Below the pieces are notes generated by a model. It saw only the letters and a list, made by a program, of their open reading frames with translations, had not been told where the DNA came from and searched no databases. Positions 1 to 8,305 of a stretch of 44,396 nt of DNA are shown in pieces (within the stretch, counting starts at the first letter, position 1; every line of letters starts with the position of its first letter). Position numbers and translations under genes: made by a program. Source of the stretch: Candidatus Omnitrophota bacterium (GTDB taxonomy: Bacteria > Omnitrophota > Gorgyraeia > 2-01-FULL-45-10); NCBI GenBank assembly GCA_016929115.1, contig JAFGJL010000009.1, positions 1-44,396 of the forward strand. The letters are read 5' to 3'.

Positions 1-192
1 GAGGGCGGCGGGGCGAGCGGCCAGGCAGGGGCGCTCAGGCACGGCATCGCGAGGGCGCTCGTTAAAATGGACAACAACCTTAAGATGGCCATAAAGAAGG
101 CCGGTTTCCTCGTGCGGGATTCCAGGATGAGAGAACGCAAGAAATACGGGAGAAAAAGGGCGAGAAGAAGATTCCAGTTCACCAAGAGGTGA
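1..192 (+). CDS. rpsI: 30S ribosomal protein S9, C-terminal part
   Basis: The reading frame is open from base 1 to a TGA at 190-192 and gives 63 residues. It has the S9 C-terminal pattern: a [18 protein letters not shown] segment, an [19 protein letters not shown] segment, and the terminal basic tail ending FQFTKR. In S9 this tail reaches into the ribosomal P site and contacts tRNA. The 5' part lies outside the window, so this entry is partial. In most bacteria the gene follows rplM. A strong hairpin directly after the stop marks the end of this transcript and separates it from the arginine genes. Confidence 0.96.
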   Translation, partial: EGGGASGQAGALRHGIARALVKMDNNLKMAIKKAGFLVRDSRMRERKKYGRKRARRRFQFTKR

Positions 193-221
193 TCTTCGTT
201 CCGCCCGCTGGCGGACGAAGA
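193..221 (+). terminator. hairpin after rpsI
   Basis: TCTTCG-T-TCCGCC, a four-base loop CGCT, then GGCGGA-CGAAGA form a 12-bp stem with a single bulged T, starting right after the rpsI stop. No long T-run follows immediately (ATTTTT appears about 10 bases later), so it is an imperfect intrinsic terminator or a 3'-end stabilising hairpin. Confidence 0.6.
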
Positions 222-271
222 CCTCGACGTGATTTTTAAAACCTATCCGGTCGACTCCGACGAGATTTTAG

Positions 272-300
272 TTGACAGGGTGGGTTTTTTATTTTAATAT
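272..300 (+). promoter_or_regulatory. probable sigma70 promoter of the arg/lys cluster
   Basis: A perfect -35 TTGACA lies at 272-277. The -10 is either TTTAAT (293-298, spacing 15) or TAATAT (295-300, spacing 17). It lies 35-60 bases upstream of the argC ATG. A longer in-frame argC start (TTG at 272) would fall inside this -35 box, which argues for the ATG at 335. Confidence 0.6.
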
Positions 301-334
301 GAATCTTTACGTTCCCGACGAGAAAGGGGCCATC

Positions 335-1348
335 ATGATAAAAGTAGGCGTTGTCGGCGCGACGGGTTACGCCGGCGAGGAAGTCATAAAGATACTGTCG
401 AAGCACAGGCAGGTCAAGATAGCGGAGCTCTCCGCCATCATCGATAAGGAAGAGCCGTTCTCGAGCATATTCCCGGCGTTCAAGGGCGTCGTGGACCTCG
501 TCTGTAAAAAGCCGAATCCCGAGGAGATGGCAAAGAACGTCGATCTCGTTTTTCTGGGCCTGCCTCACAGGGTCTCGATGGAGGTCGCGCCCGCTTTTTT
601 GAAAGCTAAGAAACGGGTCGTGGACCTGAGCGCGGATTACAGACTGCCTCCGGATACCTATAAGACATGGTACGGCGTCGAGCATAAGGATAAGGGCAAT
701 CTGCCTGTAGCAGTCTACGGCCTGCCCGAACTTTACCGCGAAAAGATCGAGAAGGCCCAGCTGATAGCGAATCCCGGCTGTTACCCGACCGGTGTCATAT
801 TGGGCATAGCGCCTATGCTTAAAGAGAAAGCTATCGATCCGGCCTCGATCATCGTCGATTCAAAGAGTGGGGTCACCGGGGCCGGCAGAAAAGCCGATAT
901 ATCCTTATCGTTCGCCGAGCTGAACGAGAACTTTAAGGCGTATAAGGTCAACGCGCACCAGCATAAGCCGGAGATAAACAAGGTATTATCTGACGCGGCA
1001 GGGGCGGCGATCAATATCATCTTTGTGCCGCATCTGGTCCCCATGAACAGAGGCATACTCTCGACCATATACATGAAGCTTTCCGGGGCTATGGATACAA
1101 AAAAGCTTCTGGCTCTTTATAAGGATTTTTATAAGGGGAAACCTTTCGTGAGGGTGGCCGATGAGGACAAGTTTCCGCAGATACGGGACGTCGTCATGAC
1201 CAACTACTGCGATATCGGCGTGAAGGTGAGCGGCGATACCGCCATCGTCGTCTCATGCATCGACAATCTGACAAAAGGCGCGGCGGGGCAGGCGGTACAG
1301 AACATGAACATCATGTGCGGATTTGACGAGAGGGAAGCATTGCTTTAG
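335..1348 (+). CDS. argC: N-acetyl-gamma-glutamyl-phosphate reductase
   Basis: ArgC catalyses the third step of arginine synthesis, NADPH-dependent reduction of N-acetylglutamyl phosphate to the semialdehyde, in the cytoplasm. The 337-residue product has the dinucleotide-binding loop GATGYAG at residues 8-14. The catalytic cysteine is C149 in NPGCYPT, and the histidine-containing HQHKPEI segment follows. The start chosen is the ATG at 335, preceded by an AAAGGGG ribosome site; the longer TTG start at 272 overlaps the promoter -35 box. It is the first gene of the complete run argC-J-B-D-F-G-H. A 65-base spacer holding a hairpin repeat separates it from argJ. Confidence 0.97.
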   Translation: MIKVGVVGATGYAGEEVIKILSKHRQVKIAELSAIIDKEEPFSSIFPAFKGVVDLVCKKPNPEEMAKNVDLVFLGLPHRVSMEVAPAFLKAKKRVVDLSADYRLPPDTYKTWYGVEHKDKGNLPVAVYGLPELYREKIEKAQLIANPGCYPTGVILGIAPMLKEKAIDPASIIVDSKSGVTGAGRKADISLSFAELNENFKAYKVNAHQHKPEINKVLSDAAGAAINIIFVPHLVPMNRGILSTIYMKLSGAMDTKKLLALYKDFYKGKPFVRVADEDKFPQIRDVVMTNYCDIGVKVSGDTAIVVSCIDNLTKGAAGQAVQNMNIMCGFDEREALL

Positions 1349-1400
1349 CTCATAGGCCTGATTTTCCTATGAGCTATGAGCCATGAGCTAAGAGCTAAAA
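1346..1400. repeat. intergenic hairpin repeat, family A (TAGCTCATAGG type)
   Basis: TAGCTCATAGG (1346-1356) and CCTATGAGCTA (1366-1376) form a perfect 11-bp stem that includes the argC stop codon. Further words (GAGCCATGAGCTAAGAGCTAAAA) run to about 14 bases before the argJ start. The same words recur at 13099-13177, 13613-13641 and 20261-20295. Confidence 0.85.
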
Positions 1401-1413
1401 TTTGAGGATTACG

Positions 1414-2634
1414 ATGATAATCATACCTGGCGGAGTGACTGCGCCGAAGGGTTTTCTCGCGAGCGGCGTGAAGGCGGGGATAAAGAAGTCCGGGAAGAAG
1501 GACCTCGCCCTTATATGTTCGGAGGTCCCGGCCGTAGCGGCCGGCGCGTTCACCGCCAACGTTTTTAAGGCATCGCCTGTGAAGGTCAGCTTGAAACACA
1601 TAACGCATAAGACTCATCAGGCGGTCATAGTCAACAGCGGGAACGCCAACTGCGCTAACGGCAGGGCCGGCGACAGGGACGCCCTGTCTATGGCGCGCTT
1701 CGCGGCTGAGACGCTCGCATTAAAGAGGGAAGCGGTCCTGGTGGCCTCCACGGGCATCATCGGCCGTTATCTCCCGATCGAAAAGATACGCAAGGCCGTT
1801 CCCGCGCTTATCGGCGCGCTATCGGAGGACGGCGGCGCCTCGTTCGCCGAGGCGATCATGACGACCGACACGAAGAAGAAAGAGATCGCCGTCAAGGTGA
1901 AGCTTGGCGGCTCCGTGGTAGCTATAGGCGGCGCCTGCAAGGGCGTCGGCATGATATATCCCGAGATAAAAGCCGCCGGGCACGCCACCATGCTGTGCTT
2001 TATCACGACCGATGCCGCCGTCTCAAAGAAGATGCTCGGCGCGGCGCTGGATGAAGCGGTCGCGGATTCGTTCAATATGGTATCCGTCGACGGCGATATG
2101 TCTACGAACGACATGTGTCTTGTCCTCGCCAACGGCATGGCGGGCAACAGGAGAATAGCCGCGAAGAACAGGGATTATGCCGCCTTTGCGAGCGCCCTGA
2201 AGTTCGTCGCGACGGAGCTTGCGAAGAAGATGGCCAGGGACGGCGAGGGCGCGACAAAGTTCATCGAGATAAAAGTAACCGGCGCCAAGACCGCCGCCGA
2301 TGCCAAGGACATTGCCAGGAAGGTGTCGACATCGACTCTGCTTAAGTGCGCGGTGTTCGGCGGCGACCCGAACTGGGGCAGGGTCGTGGCCGCGGCAGGC
2401 GCAAGCGGCGTTGCCATAGATCCCGGTACGGTCGATATATACCTGGGCGGCGTGAAGGTCCTGTCGAACGGGATGACCGTCAGGGGCTACGACCTGAAGA
2501 AGGCGGAGGCGCTCTTTAAAAAAGACGCCATAGATATAAAGGTGGGCCTGAAGAGCGGGAAGCACGAAGCTACGGCCTGGACGTGCGATCTTTCGCATAA
2601 GTATGTGGAGATAAACTCGGAATACAGCACATGA
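1414..2634 (+). CDS. argJ: bifunctional glutamate N-acetyltransferase / amino-acid N-acetyltransferase
   Basis: ArgJ transfers the acetyl group from N-acetylornithine to glutamate, recycling acetyl in the cyclic arginine pathway; bifunctional forms also use acetyl-CoA. The 406-residue protein shows the self-cleavage site in GHATMLCF, with T192 the predicted nucleophile that becomes the N-terminus of the beta chain. It also has the TGIIGRYLP and GGDPNWGR motifs. The ATG at 1414 has a GAGG site 6 bases upstream; a TTG at 1402 would lie in front of this site. The ArgJ cycle explains why no argE deacetylase is seen. It overlaps argB by 4 bases (ATGA), which suggests translational coupling. Confidence 0.97.
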   Translation: MIIIPGGVTAPKGFLASGVKAGIKKSGKKDLALICSEVPAVAAGAFTANVFKASPVKVSLKHITHKTHQAVIVNSGNANCANGRAGDRDALSMARFAAETLALKREAVLVASTGIIGRYLPIEKIRKAVPALIGALSEDGGASFAEAIMTTDTKKKEIAVKVKLGGSVVAIGGACKGVGMIYPEIKAAGHATMLCFITTDAAVSKKMLGAALDEAVADSFNMVSVDGDMSTNDMCLVLANGMAGNRRIAAKNRDYAAFASALKFVATELAKKMARDGEGATKFIEIKVTGAKTAADAKDIARKVSTSTLLKCAVFGGDPNWGRVVAAAGASGVAIDPGTVDIYLGGVKVLSNGMTVRGYDLKKAEALFKKDAIDIKVGLKSGKHEATAWTCDLSHKYVEINSEYST

Positions 2635-3485
2635 AAGAAGCTATCAAGAAGAGCGAAGTGCTCATAGAGGCGCTTCCGTACATAAAGAAGTTCTTCAAGA
2701 AGCCGGTCGTCATAAAATACGGCGGTTCAACCGTCGACGAGAAGGGTATTGAGCGCGGCATCCTCGAGGACATCATATTCATGAACTACGCCGGCATGCG
2801 GCCCATCATCGTCCACGGCGGCGGGCCGATGATATCTAAGATGATGAAAAGGTCTGGCATCGAACCTAAGTTCATCGGCGGCAGGCGCGTGACAGACACG
2901 CAGACGATCCACATAATAGATAAGGCGCTCCACGCCATCAACAGGAAGATCGTCCATACTCTGCGGGAGATGGGCACGAGGGCCTTCGGCCTGAGCGGCA
3001 AGGAGAACAATCTCATCAGGGTAAAGAAGATGAGAACGGAAGTCGACCTCGGTTTTGTCGGCGAAGTCACATCGGTGGATACGACCGTGGTGAAAAAGCT
3101 GATCGAGGATAACATCGTCCCGGTCATCTATCCGCTCGGCGTCGGGAGGGACGGCAACCTTTATAACGTGAACGCCGATGATGTGGCGAGCGAGATCGCG
3201 ATGAAGCTCAAGGCCGAGAAGTTCGTCCTCCTCACAAATGTCCGGGGCATAATGAGGGATAAAAAAGACCCGGCGACGCTTTATCATACGTTGAAAACGG
3301 GCGACGTGGGCCAGCTCATCAAGCGGAAGGTCATAGATTCGGGCATGATACCGAAGGCGCAGGCCTGTGTCAACGCGGTGCGGGGCGGCGTCAAGAAGGC
3401 GCATATCCTCGACGCGGGCCTGCCGCACGCGCTTCTTCTGGAGATATTTACCGATAAGGGTATCGGTACGCAGATAGTAAGATAG
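2631..3485 (+). CDS. argB: acetylglutamate kinase
   Basis: ArgB phosphorylates N-acetylglutamate with ATP, the usual feedback-controlled step of the cyclic pathway. The 284-residue protein has the amino-acid-kinase glycine motifs KYGGS (29-33) and HGGGP (62-66), and a late NVRGI segment. About 28 residues precede KYGGS. An N-terminal helix of this kind is known from arginine-inhibited hexameric kinases such as those of Thermotoga and Pseudomonas, so arginine feedback is likely (inference). The start overlaps the argJ stop by 4 bases; argD follows after 23 bases. Confidence 0.96.
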   Translation: MKEAIKKSEVLIEALPYIKKFFKKPVVIKYGGSTVDEKGIERGILEDIIFMNYAGMRPIIVHGGGPMISKMMKRSGIEPKFIGGRRVTDTQTIHIIDKALHAINRKIVHTLREMGTRAFGLSGKENNLIRVKKMRTEVDLGFVGEVTSVDTTVVKKLIEDNIVPVIYPLGVGRDGNLYNVNADDVASEIAMKLKAEKFVLLTNVRGIMRDKKDPATLYHTLKTGDVGQLIKRKVIDSGMIPKAQACVNAVRGGVKKAHILDAGLPHALLLEIFTDKGIGTQIVR

Positions 3486-3508
3486 GGTCAAGGGACAGGG
3501 CCAAGAAA

Positions 3509-4702
3509 ATGAATAAAACGGACAAAGTTGTAGAGTTGTATGATAAGTACGTGATGAACACGTATAAAAGGGTGCCGCTATGCTTTGAGAAGGCGGAAGG
3601 GTCCAAGGTCTGGGATATCGACGGGAACGAGTATCTGGACTTCTTTCCCGGATGGGCGGTGTCAGGCATAGGCCATTGCCACAAGAAGGTGGTGGATGCC
3701 ATCGCCAGGCAGGCGAAGAAACTGATGCATGTCTCGAACAACTATTATTCCGAGGCGCAGGCGCTGTTGGCGAAGAAGATCGTCGAGCATTCGTTCCCGG
3801 GTAAGGTCTTCTTCAGCAATTCCGGCGCCGAAGCGAACGAGGCGGCGATAAAGCTCGCGAGAAAATACGGCAACCAGACCGGAAGGTTCGAGGTCATCAC
3901 CATGCTGAAATCGTTCCACGGCAGGACGCTTGCCACGATCACAGCGACCGGCCAGGAGAAGGTCAAGGTGGGGTTCGAACCGCTGCCGGAAGGTTTTAAG
4001 CATGTCCCGTACAACGACCTGGAGGCTGTCGAACGCGCGATCGGTTTCAATACGATCGCCATCATGCTCGAGCCGATACAATGCGAAGGCGGGATCAATA
4101 TCGCTGACAAAGAATACATAAAGGGCCTGAGAAGGCTCTGTGATGAAAAGGATCTCGTCCTAATCTTCGACGAGGTGCAGACCGGAATGGGCCGGACCGG
4201 CCAAATGTTCGCGTTCAAGAACTTTGGGGTCATACCCGATGTCATGACGCTCGCAAAGTCGCTTGGCGGCGGCATCCCTATCGCCGCCTGTGTCGCGCGC
4301 GGCAAGTTCGCCGACGTCCTGACGCCGGGCACGCACGCCTCGACGTTCGGCGGCTCACCGCTTGTGTGCGCTGCGGGCCTGGCGGTCTTTGAGGCGATCG
4401 AGAAGGAGAAGCTTCTGCAGAACGCCAACGCGATGGCCGCGTACCTGCGCAAAAAGCTCGAGGCCCTGAAGGAGAAATATGATTTCATAGGCCAGATCAG
4501 GAACATGGCCCTGGTGGTGGGCGTCGAGCTTATGGTGAAAGGGGATGAGATCTACAAGGAATGCCTTGAGTCAGGGCTTCTGATCAATTGCACCCAAGAC
4601 CGCATCCTCAGGATCATGCCGCCCCTGAACGTTACGAAGAAAGAGATCGACAAGGCTGTCGCGATACTAAACAATGTCTTATCTAAAATAAAAAAAGGCT
4701 GA
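3509..4702 (+). CDS. argD: acetylornithine aminotransferase
   Basis: ArgD is a PLP-dependent class III aminotransferase converting N-acetylglutamate semialdehyde and glutamate to N-acetylornithine and 2-oxoglutarate. The 397-residue protein has the SNSGAEANEAAIKLAR cofactor-phosphate segment, IFDEVQTGMGRTG with the PLP-nitrogen-binding Asp, and LAKSLGGG, in which K250 is the predicted Schiff-base lysine. In many bacteria ArgD also acts as succinyl-DAP aminotransferase. Here the lysine route appears to use DapL, so a role in arginine synthesis alone is sufficient. argF begins 2 bases after its stop. Confidence 0.96.
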   Translation: MNKTDKVVELYDKYVMNTYKRVPLCFEKAEGSKVWDIDGNEYLDFFPGWAVSGIGHCHKKVVDAIARQAKKLMHVSNNYYSEAQALLAKKIVEHSFPGKVFFSNSGAEANEAAIKLARKYGNQTGRFEVITMLKSFHGRTLATITATGQEKVKVGFEPLPEGFKHVPYNDLEAVERAIGFNTIAIMLEPIQCEGGINIADKEYIKGLRRLCDEKDLVLIFDEVQTGMGRTGQMFAFKNFGVIPDVMTLAKSLGGGIPIAACVARGKFADVLTPGTHASTFGGSPLVCAAGLAVFEAIEKEKLLQNANAMAAYLRKKLEALKEKYDFIGQIRNMALVVGVELMVKGDEIYKECLESGLLINCTQDRILRIMPPLNVTKKEIDKAVAILNNVLSKIKKG

Positions 4703-4704
4703 GT

Positions 4705-5619
4705 ATGAAGAAAGACCTTCTTTCTATAGGCGACCTGACAAAGAATGACATCATCGATATCCTGGACCTCACTAAAAAGGTCAAGGCCAATAAGTCGAAA
4801 TACGCCGATGCGCTAAAAGGAAGCTCTATCGGGCTTATATTCCAGAAGCCGTCCAACAGGACGAGGGTCTCGTTCGAGATCGGGATGGTGCAGCTTGGCG
4901 GATACGCGGTCTATCTCGGGCCGAACGAGATAGACATGGGCGGCAGGGAGTCGGCCAAGGATATCGCCTGTGTCCTTTCAAGATATCTGAGCGGCATAGT
5001 CGCGAGGACCTATGAACACAAGGATATAAAGGAACTGGCAAAGCACGCGACCGTGCCTGTCATCAACGGGTTGAGCGATTTCGCGCATCCTTGCCAGGCC
5101 CTTAGTGACATATTCACCATCAGGGAGCATTTCGGGAGCCTTAAAAACCTTACGCTCGCCTATATCGGCGACGGAAATAACGTCCTTAACTCTCTTATCT
5201 GCGCCTCCGCCAAGATCGGACTCAACATAAAGGTGGCGACGCCGAGAGGGTACGAGCCCAACAAAGAGGTCATATATCTCGCGAAGCTCTTCAGCAAGGG
5301 CTCGGGTTCCGCGCTCCAGTTCTCGCACAGCCCCGAGGCGGTCGCCATGGGCGCCGATGTCCTGTATACGGACGTATGGGTGAGCATGGGCCATGAAGAC
5401 GAGGCTAAAAAGAGGATGAAGGCGTTCAAGGCATTCCAGATAAACGACAATATCCTGGGGTTGGCAAAAAAGGAATGCATCGTCATGCATTGCCTGCCTG
5501 CCCACAGGGGACAGGAGATCAGCGACTCGGTCATCGATTCGTGTAATTCCGTCGTCTACGACCAGGCGGAGAACAGGATGCATGTCGAGAAGGCGATATT
5601 GCTTAAACTTTTGAAATAG
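4705..5619 (+). CDS. argF: ornithine carbamoyltransferase
   Basis: ArgF joins ornithine and carbamoyl phosphate to give citrulline. The 304-residue protein shows the carbamoyl-phosphate motif SNRTR (50-54), HPCQ (128-131) and the ornithine-side HCLP (262-265), all in the expected order. These distinguish it from aspartate carbamoyltransferase, which lacks HCLP. Length is normal for the family. It is packed between argD (2 bases) and argG (9 bases), which implies one transcript. Confidence 0.97.
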   Translation: MKKDLLSIGDLTKNDIIDILDLTKKVKANKSKYADALKGSSIGLIFQKPSNRTRVSFEIGMVQLGGYAVYLGPNEIDMGGRESAKDIACVLSRYLSGIVARTYEHKDIKELAKHATVPVINGLSDFAHPCQALSDIFTIREHFGSLKNLTLAYIGDGNNVLNSLICASAKIGLNIKVATPRGYEPNKEVIYLAKLFSKGSGSALQFSHSPEAVAMGADVLYTDVWVSMGHEDEAKKRMKAFKAFQINDNILGLAKKECIVMHCLPAHRGQEISDSVIDSCNSVVYDQAENRMHVEKAILLKLLK

Positions 5620-5628
5620 GAGAAGGCG

Positions 5629-6819
5629 ATGGGTAAAAAGATAGTGCTTGCGTACTCGGGCGGGCTCGATACATCGGTCGGCATAAAGTGGCTCACGAAG
5701 AAGGGCTATGATGTCATCGCTTATATGGCAGATGTGGGGCAGGAGTCCGATTTCGAGACGTATAAACAGAGGGCGTTAAGGACAGGCGCGGTCAAGGCGA
5801 TAGTAGACGACCTGAAGGACGAGTTCGTCGAGGATTTTGTCTTCAAGGCGCTGAAGGCCGACGCGCTGTATGAAGGCGGGTATCTCCTCGCTACAGCATT
5901 GTCCAGGCCGCTCATCGCCAAGGGGATGGTGAAGGCCGCGGTCGAGGAAGGGGCTGTCGCGGTGGCCCACGGCTGTACGGGCAAAGGCAACGACCAGGTG
6001 AGGTTTGAGGTCTCGATCGGCGCGCTCGATTCGAAGCTTGACATTGTGGCGTTCGTGCGGGAGTGGGAGCTCAAGACAAGACAGGAAGAGATAGATTACG
6101 CGAAGAAGAACAATATACCTATAGAGGCGACGGCGAAGAAGCCGTATTCCATAGACCTCAATCTGTGGGGCATATCGATAGAGAGCGGCAAGCTCGAAGA
6201 CCCGTACTTTGAGCCGGAGGGCGGTGTCTACCAGCTCACAAAGGGCGTGGATGAAGCTAAGAAGACCCCGACTTACGTCGAGATCGAGTTCAAGAACGGC
6301 GTTCCGGTTAAGCTCGACGGAAAGGCGATGGACGGCACGAGCCTCATATTGAAGCTTTCCAAGGTCGCCGGCGATGCCGGTATCGGCAGAAGCGACATGG
6401 TCGAGAACCGCCTCGTTGGTATAAAATCGAGGGAGATATACGAAGCCCCGGCGGGATGGACGCTCTACGCGGCGCATAAGGCGCTCGAGAGCCTTGTCCT
6501 CGACAGGGAGCTCTCCCATTTCAAGGAGATGATAGCGCTTAAATACTCCGAGATCGTCTATTACGGGCTTTGGTATACGCCTTTAAGGGAAGCGCTCGAT
6601 AAGTTCATCGATGAGACCCAGAAGGCCGTTAACGGCACGGTGCGGATGAAGCTGCATAAGGGCAATTGTTCCGTTGTGGGAAGAAAGTCGCCGGATTCAC
6701 TCTACAAAAAGGAACTGGCGACATACGAGAAAGGCGACAAGTTCGATCAGTCGCTTGCCAAGGGCTTCAACCGCATCTGGGGATTGCCGTATAGAGGGTC
6801 GCAGAGTTTGGAAAAATAA
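5629..6819 (+). CDS. argG: argininosuccinate synthase
   Basis: ArgG condenses citrulline and aspartate at the expense of ATP. The 396-residue protein begins with the N-type ATP pyrophosphatase P-loop AYSGGLDTS (8-16), and has HGCTGKGNDQVRFE and the C-terminal segment YGLWYTPLREALD typical of the family. A GGAGAAGG ribosome site precedes the ATG. The gap to argH (135 bases) is the longest in the arg run and is filled by an A/T-rich inverted repeat, so argH expression may be modulated or buffered there. Confidence 0.97.
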   Translation: MGKKIVLAYSGGLDTSVGIKWLTKKGYDVIAYMADVGQESDFETYKQRALRTGAVKAIVDDLKDEFVEDFVFKALKADALYEGGYLLATALSRPLIAKGMVKAAVEEGAVAVAHGCTGKGNDQVRFEVSIGALDSKLDIVAFVREWELKTRQEEIDYAKKNNIPIEATAKKPYSIDLNLWGISIESGKLEDPYFEPEGGVYQLTKGVDEAKKTPTYVEIEFKNGVPVKLDGKAMDGTSLILKLSKVAGDAGIGRSDMVENRLVGIKSREIYEAPAGWTLYAAHKALESLVLDRELSHFKEMIALKYSEIVYYGLWYTPLREALDKFIDETQKAVNGTVRMKLHKGNCSVVGRKSPDSLYKKELATYEKGDKFDQSLAKGFNRIWGLPYRGSQSLEK

Positions 6820-6825
6820 GAGGTT

Positions 6826-6943
6826 AAATCACAATATACAAATCACAAATCACAAACAATATACAATACCAAATGACCAAAGCGTTTTGTTCTTTTGAAT
6901 TTGTGATTTGTTTGTGATTTGTAATTTGTGATTTGTAATTTAA
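6826..6943. repeat. A/T-rich intergenic inverted repeat, family B (AATCACAAATCACAAA type)
   Basis: The left arm is built from AAATCACA and ACAAATCACAAA words and the right arm from TTTGTGATTTG and TTTGTAATTTGTGATT words. The centre contains AAATGACCAAAGCGTTTTG. The arms can fold into a long imperfect hairpin. Copies with the same centre occur at 22677-22731 and 26599-26700. It fills almost the whole argG-argH spacer. Confidence 0.8.
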
Positions 6944-6954
6944 GCGAGGTGTTT

Positions 6955-8298
6955 ATGAGTAAAAAACTATGGGGCGGGAGATTCGGCAAGAAGACCGACC
7001 CTCTGGTCGAGGAATTCACAAAGTCGGTCCACTTCGATAAGAGGCTGGCCGCCTACGATGTCGTGGGCTCGATGGCCCATGTGAAGATCCTGAAGAAAAG
7101 CGGTTACCTTAAGACGGTAGAGGCTTCCAGGCTCCTTAAGGCGCTCGCTTCTGTGCAAAAGAGCGTCGCTAAGGGGGTCTTCAAGCCGGGCGCGGCCGAC
7201 GAGGATATCCATACGGCCATCCAGAACACGCTCCAGAAGAAGGTCGGCGACCTGGCGCTGAAGCTCCACACCGCGCGCTCCAGGAACGACCAGGTGGCAG
7301 TGGCTACAAAACTATACTGCAAGGTCTCGCTGTTGAAGGCCGAGGTGGCGATCTCAGGCCTGATCGACGCGCTGGCCGCCTCCGCCGATAAGAACAAGCG
7401 GATCATAATGCCGGGTTTCACGCACCTGCAGCACGCGCAGCCGGTCTATCTCAAGGACCATCTCGGCGCGTATATAGAGATGCTGAAAAGGGACATCGGC
7501 AGGCTTCAGCGGATCTCGGCCTTCATCAAGGTGACGATGGGGTCCGGCGCCCTTGCCGGCACGCCGATCAACGCCGCCTCCTATTTTGTAAAAGGGCGTG
7601 AGATAGGCGGCTTCGGGGAAGCCTTCGATATAAGCGCCGCCGTAAATGCGCTGGACGCGGTGAGCGACAGGGATTTCGTCATCGAGATCCTCAGCGCCCT
7701 TGCGATCACGGGGGTGCACCTCTCCAGATTTTCGGAGGACCTCGTCATATGGTCGACGAAGGAGTTCGGTTTCGTCGATATAGACGACGCCTTCTGCACG
7801 GGAAGCTCGCTCATGCCGCAGAAGAGAAATCCGGATGTGCTTGAGCTGGCCAGGGGGTACGCGGGCAGGCTATGCGGTAATCTTGTAAGCGTCCTGACTA
7901 CGATGAAAGGCTTGCCGCTTACGTACAACAGGGACATGCAGCTCGACAAGGAGCCGCTTTTCGACTCGTTCAGGATCGTCCTGAGCGAGGCGAAGGTGCT
8001 CACGGGGCTCGTCAAGACGCTGAAGTTCAACGCGGGAAAGATCGGCAAACAGCTGGAGGACGAGTCGCTCTATGCGACGGACCTCGTCTACTATCTCGTC
8101 AAGAAGGGCATTGCCTTCAAGAACGCCCATACGATAGTCGGCAAGCTCGTTAAATACTCCGCCGATAAAGGCGTTGAGATAAAGCACATGGCACAGGCCG
8201 ACCTGGGTAAGTTCTCTGATAAGCTCGTGAAGCGCGAGATCGTCAAGCTTTTCGACCCGAAAGTTTCGGTAGAATCGAAGAGATCCATCAAGAGATAA
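6955..8298 (+). CDS. argH: argininosuccinate lyase
   Basis: ArgH splits argininosuccinate into arginine and fumarate, the last arginine step. The 447-residue protein belongs to the fumarase/aspartase superfamily, with HTARSRNDQ near residue 105 and the signature loop GSSLMPQKRNP (283-293) that carries the catalytic serine. The start is the ATG at 6955 with a GAGG site 6 bases before it; an upstream in-frame ATG at 6928 lies inside the repeat and gives a nonstandard N-terminus. The true N-terminus, SKKLWGGRF, matches the family. lysA follows after 7 bases, linking the arginine and lysine genes. Confidence 0.97.
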   Translation: MSKKLWGGRFGKKTDPLVEEFTKSVHFDKRLAAYDVVGSMAHVKILKKSGYLKTVEASRLLKALASVQKSVAKGVFKPGAADEDIHTAIQNTLQKKVGDLALKLHTARSRNDQVAVATKLYCKVSLLKAEVAISGLIDALAASADKNKRIIMPGFTHLQHAQPVYLKDHLGAYIEMLKRDIGRLQRISAFIKVTMGSGALAGTPINAASYFVKGREIGGFGEAFDISAAVNALDAVSDRDFVIEILSALAITGVHLSRFSEDLVIWSTKEFGFVDIDDAFCTGSSLMPQKRNPDVLELARGYAGRLCGNLVSVLTTMKGLPLTYNRDMQLDKEPLFDSFRIVLSEAKVLTGLVKTLKFNAGKIGKQLEDESLYATDLVYYLVKKGIAFKNAHTIVGKLVKYSADKGVEIKHMAQADLGKFSDKLVKREIVKLFDPKVSVESKRSIKR

Positions 8299-8305
8299 GG
8301 AAAAT

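Noticed and set aside
290-315. Possible ARG box near the argC promoter (AATATGAAT)
   Set aside because: Only one half-site is present, without the palindromic partner expected for an ArgR operator.
6826-6943. Could the ACAAATCACAAA repeats be a CRISPR array?
   Set aside because: The units are short, arranged as an inverted repeat, have no unique spacers of uniform length, and no cas gene is near.
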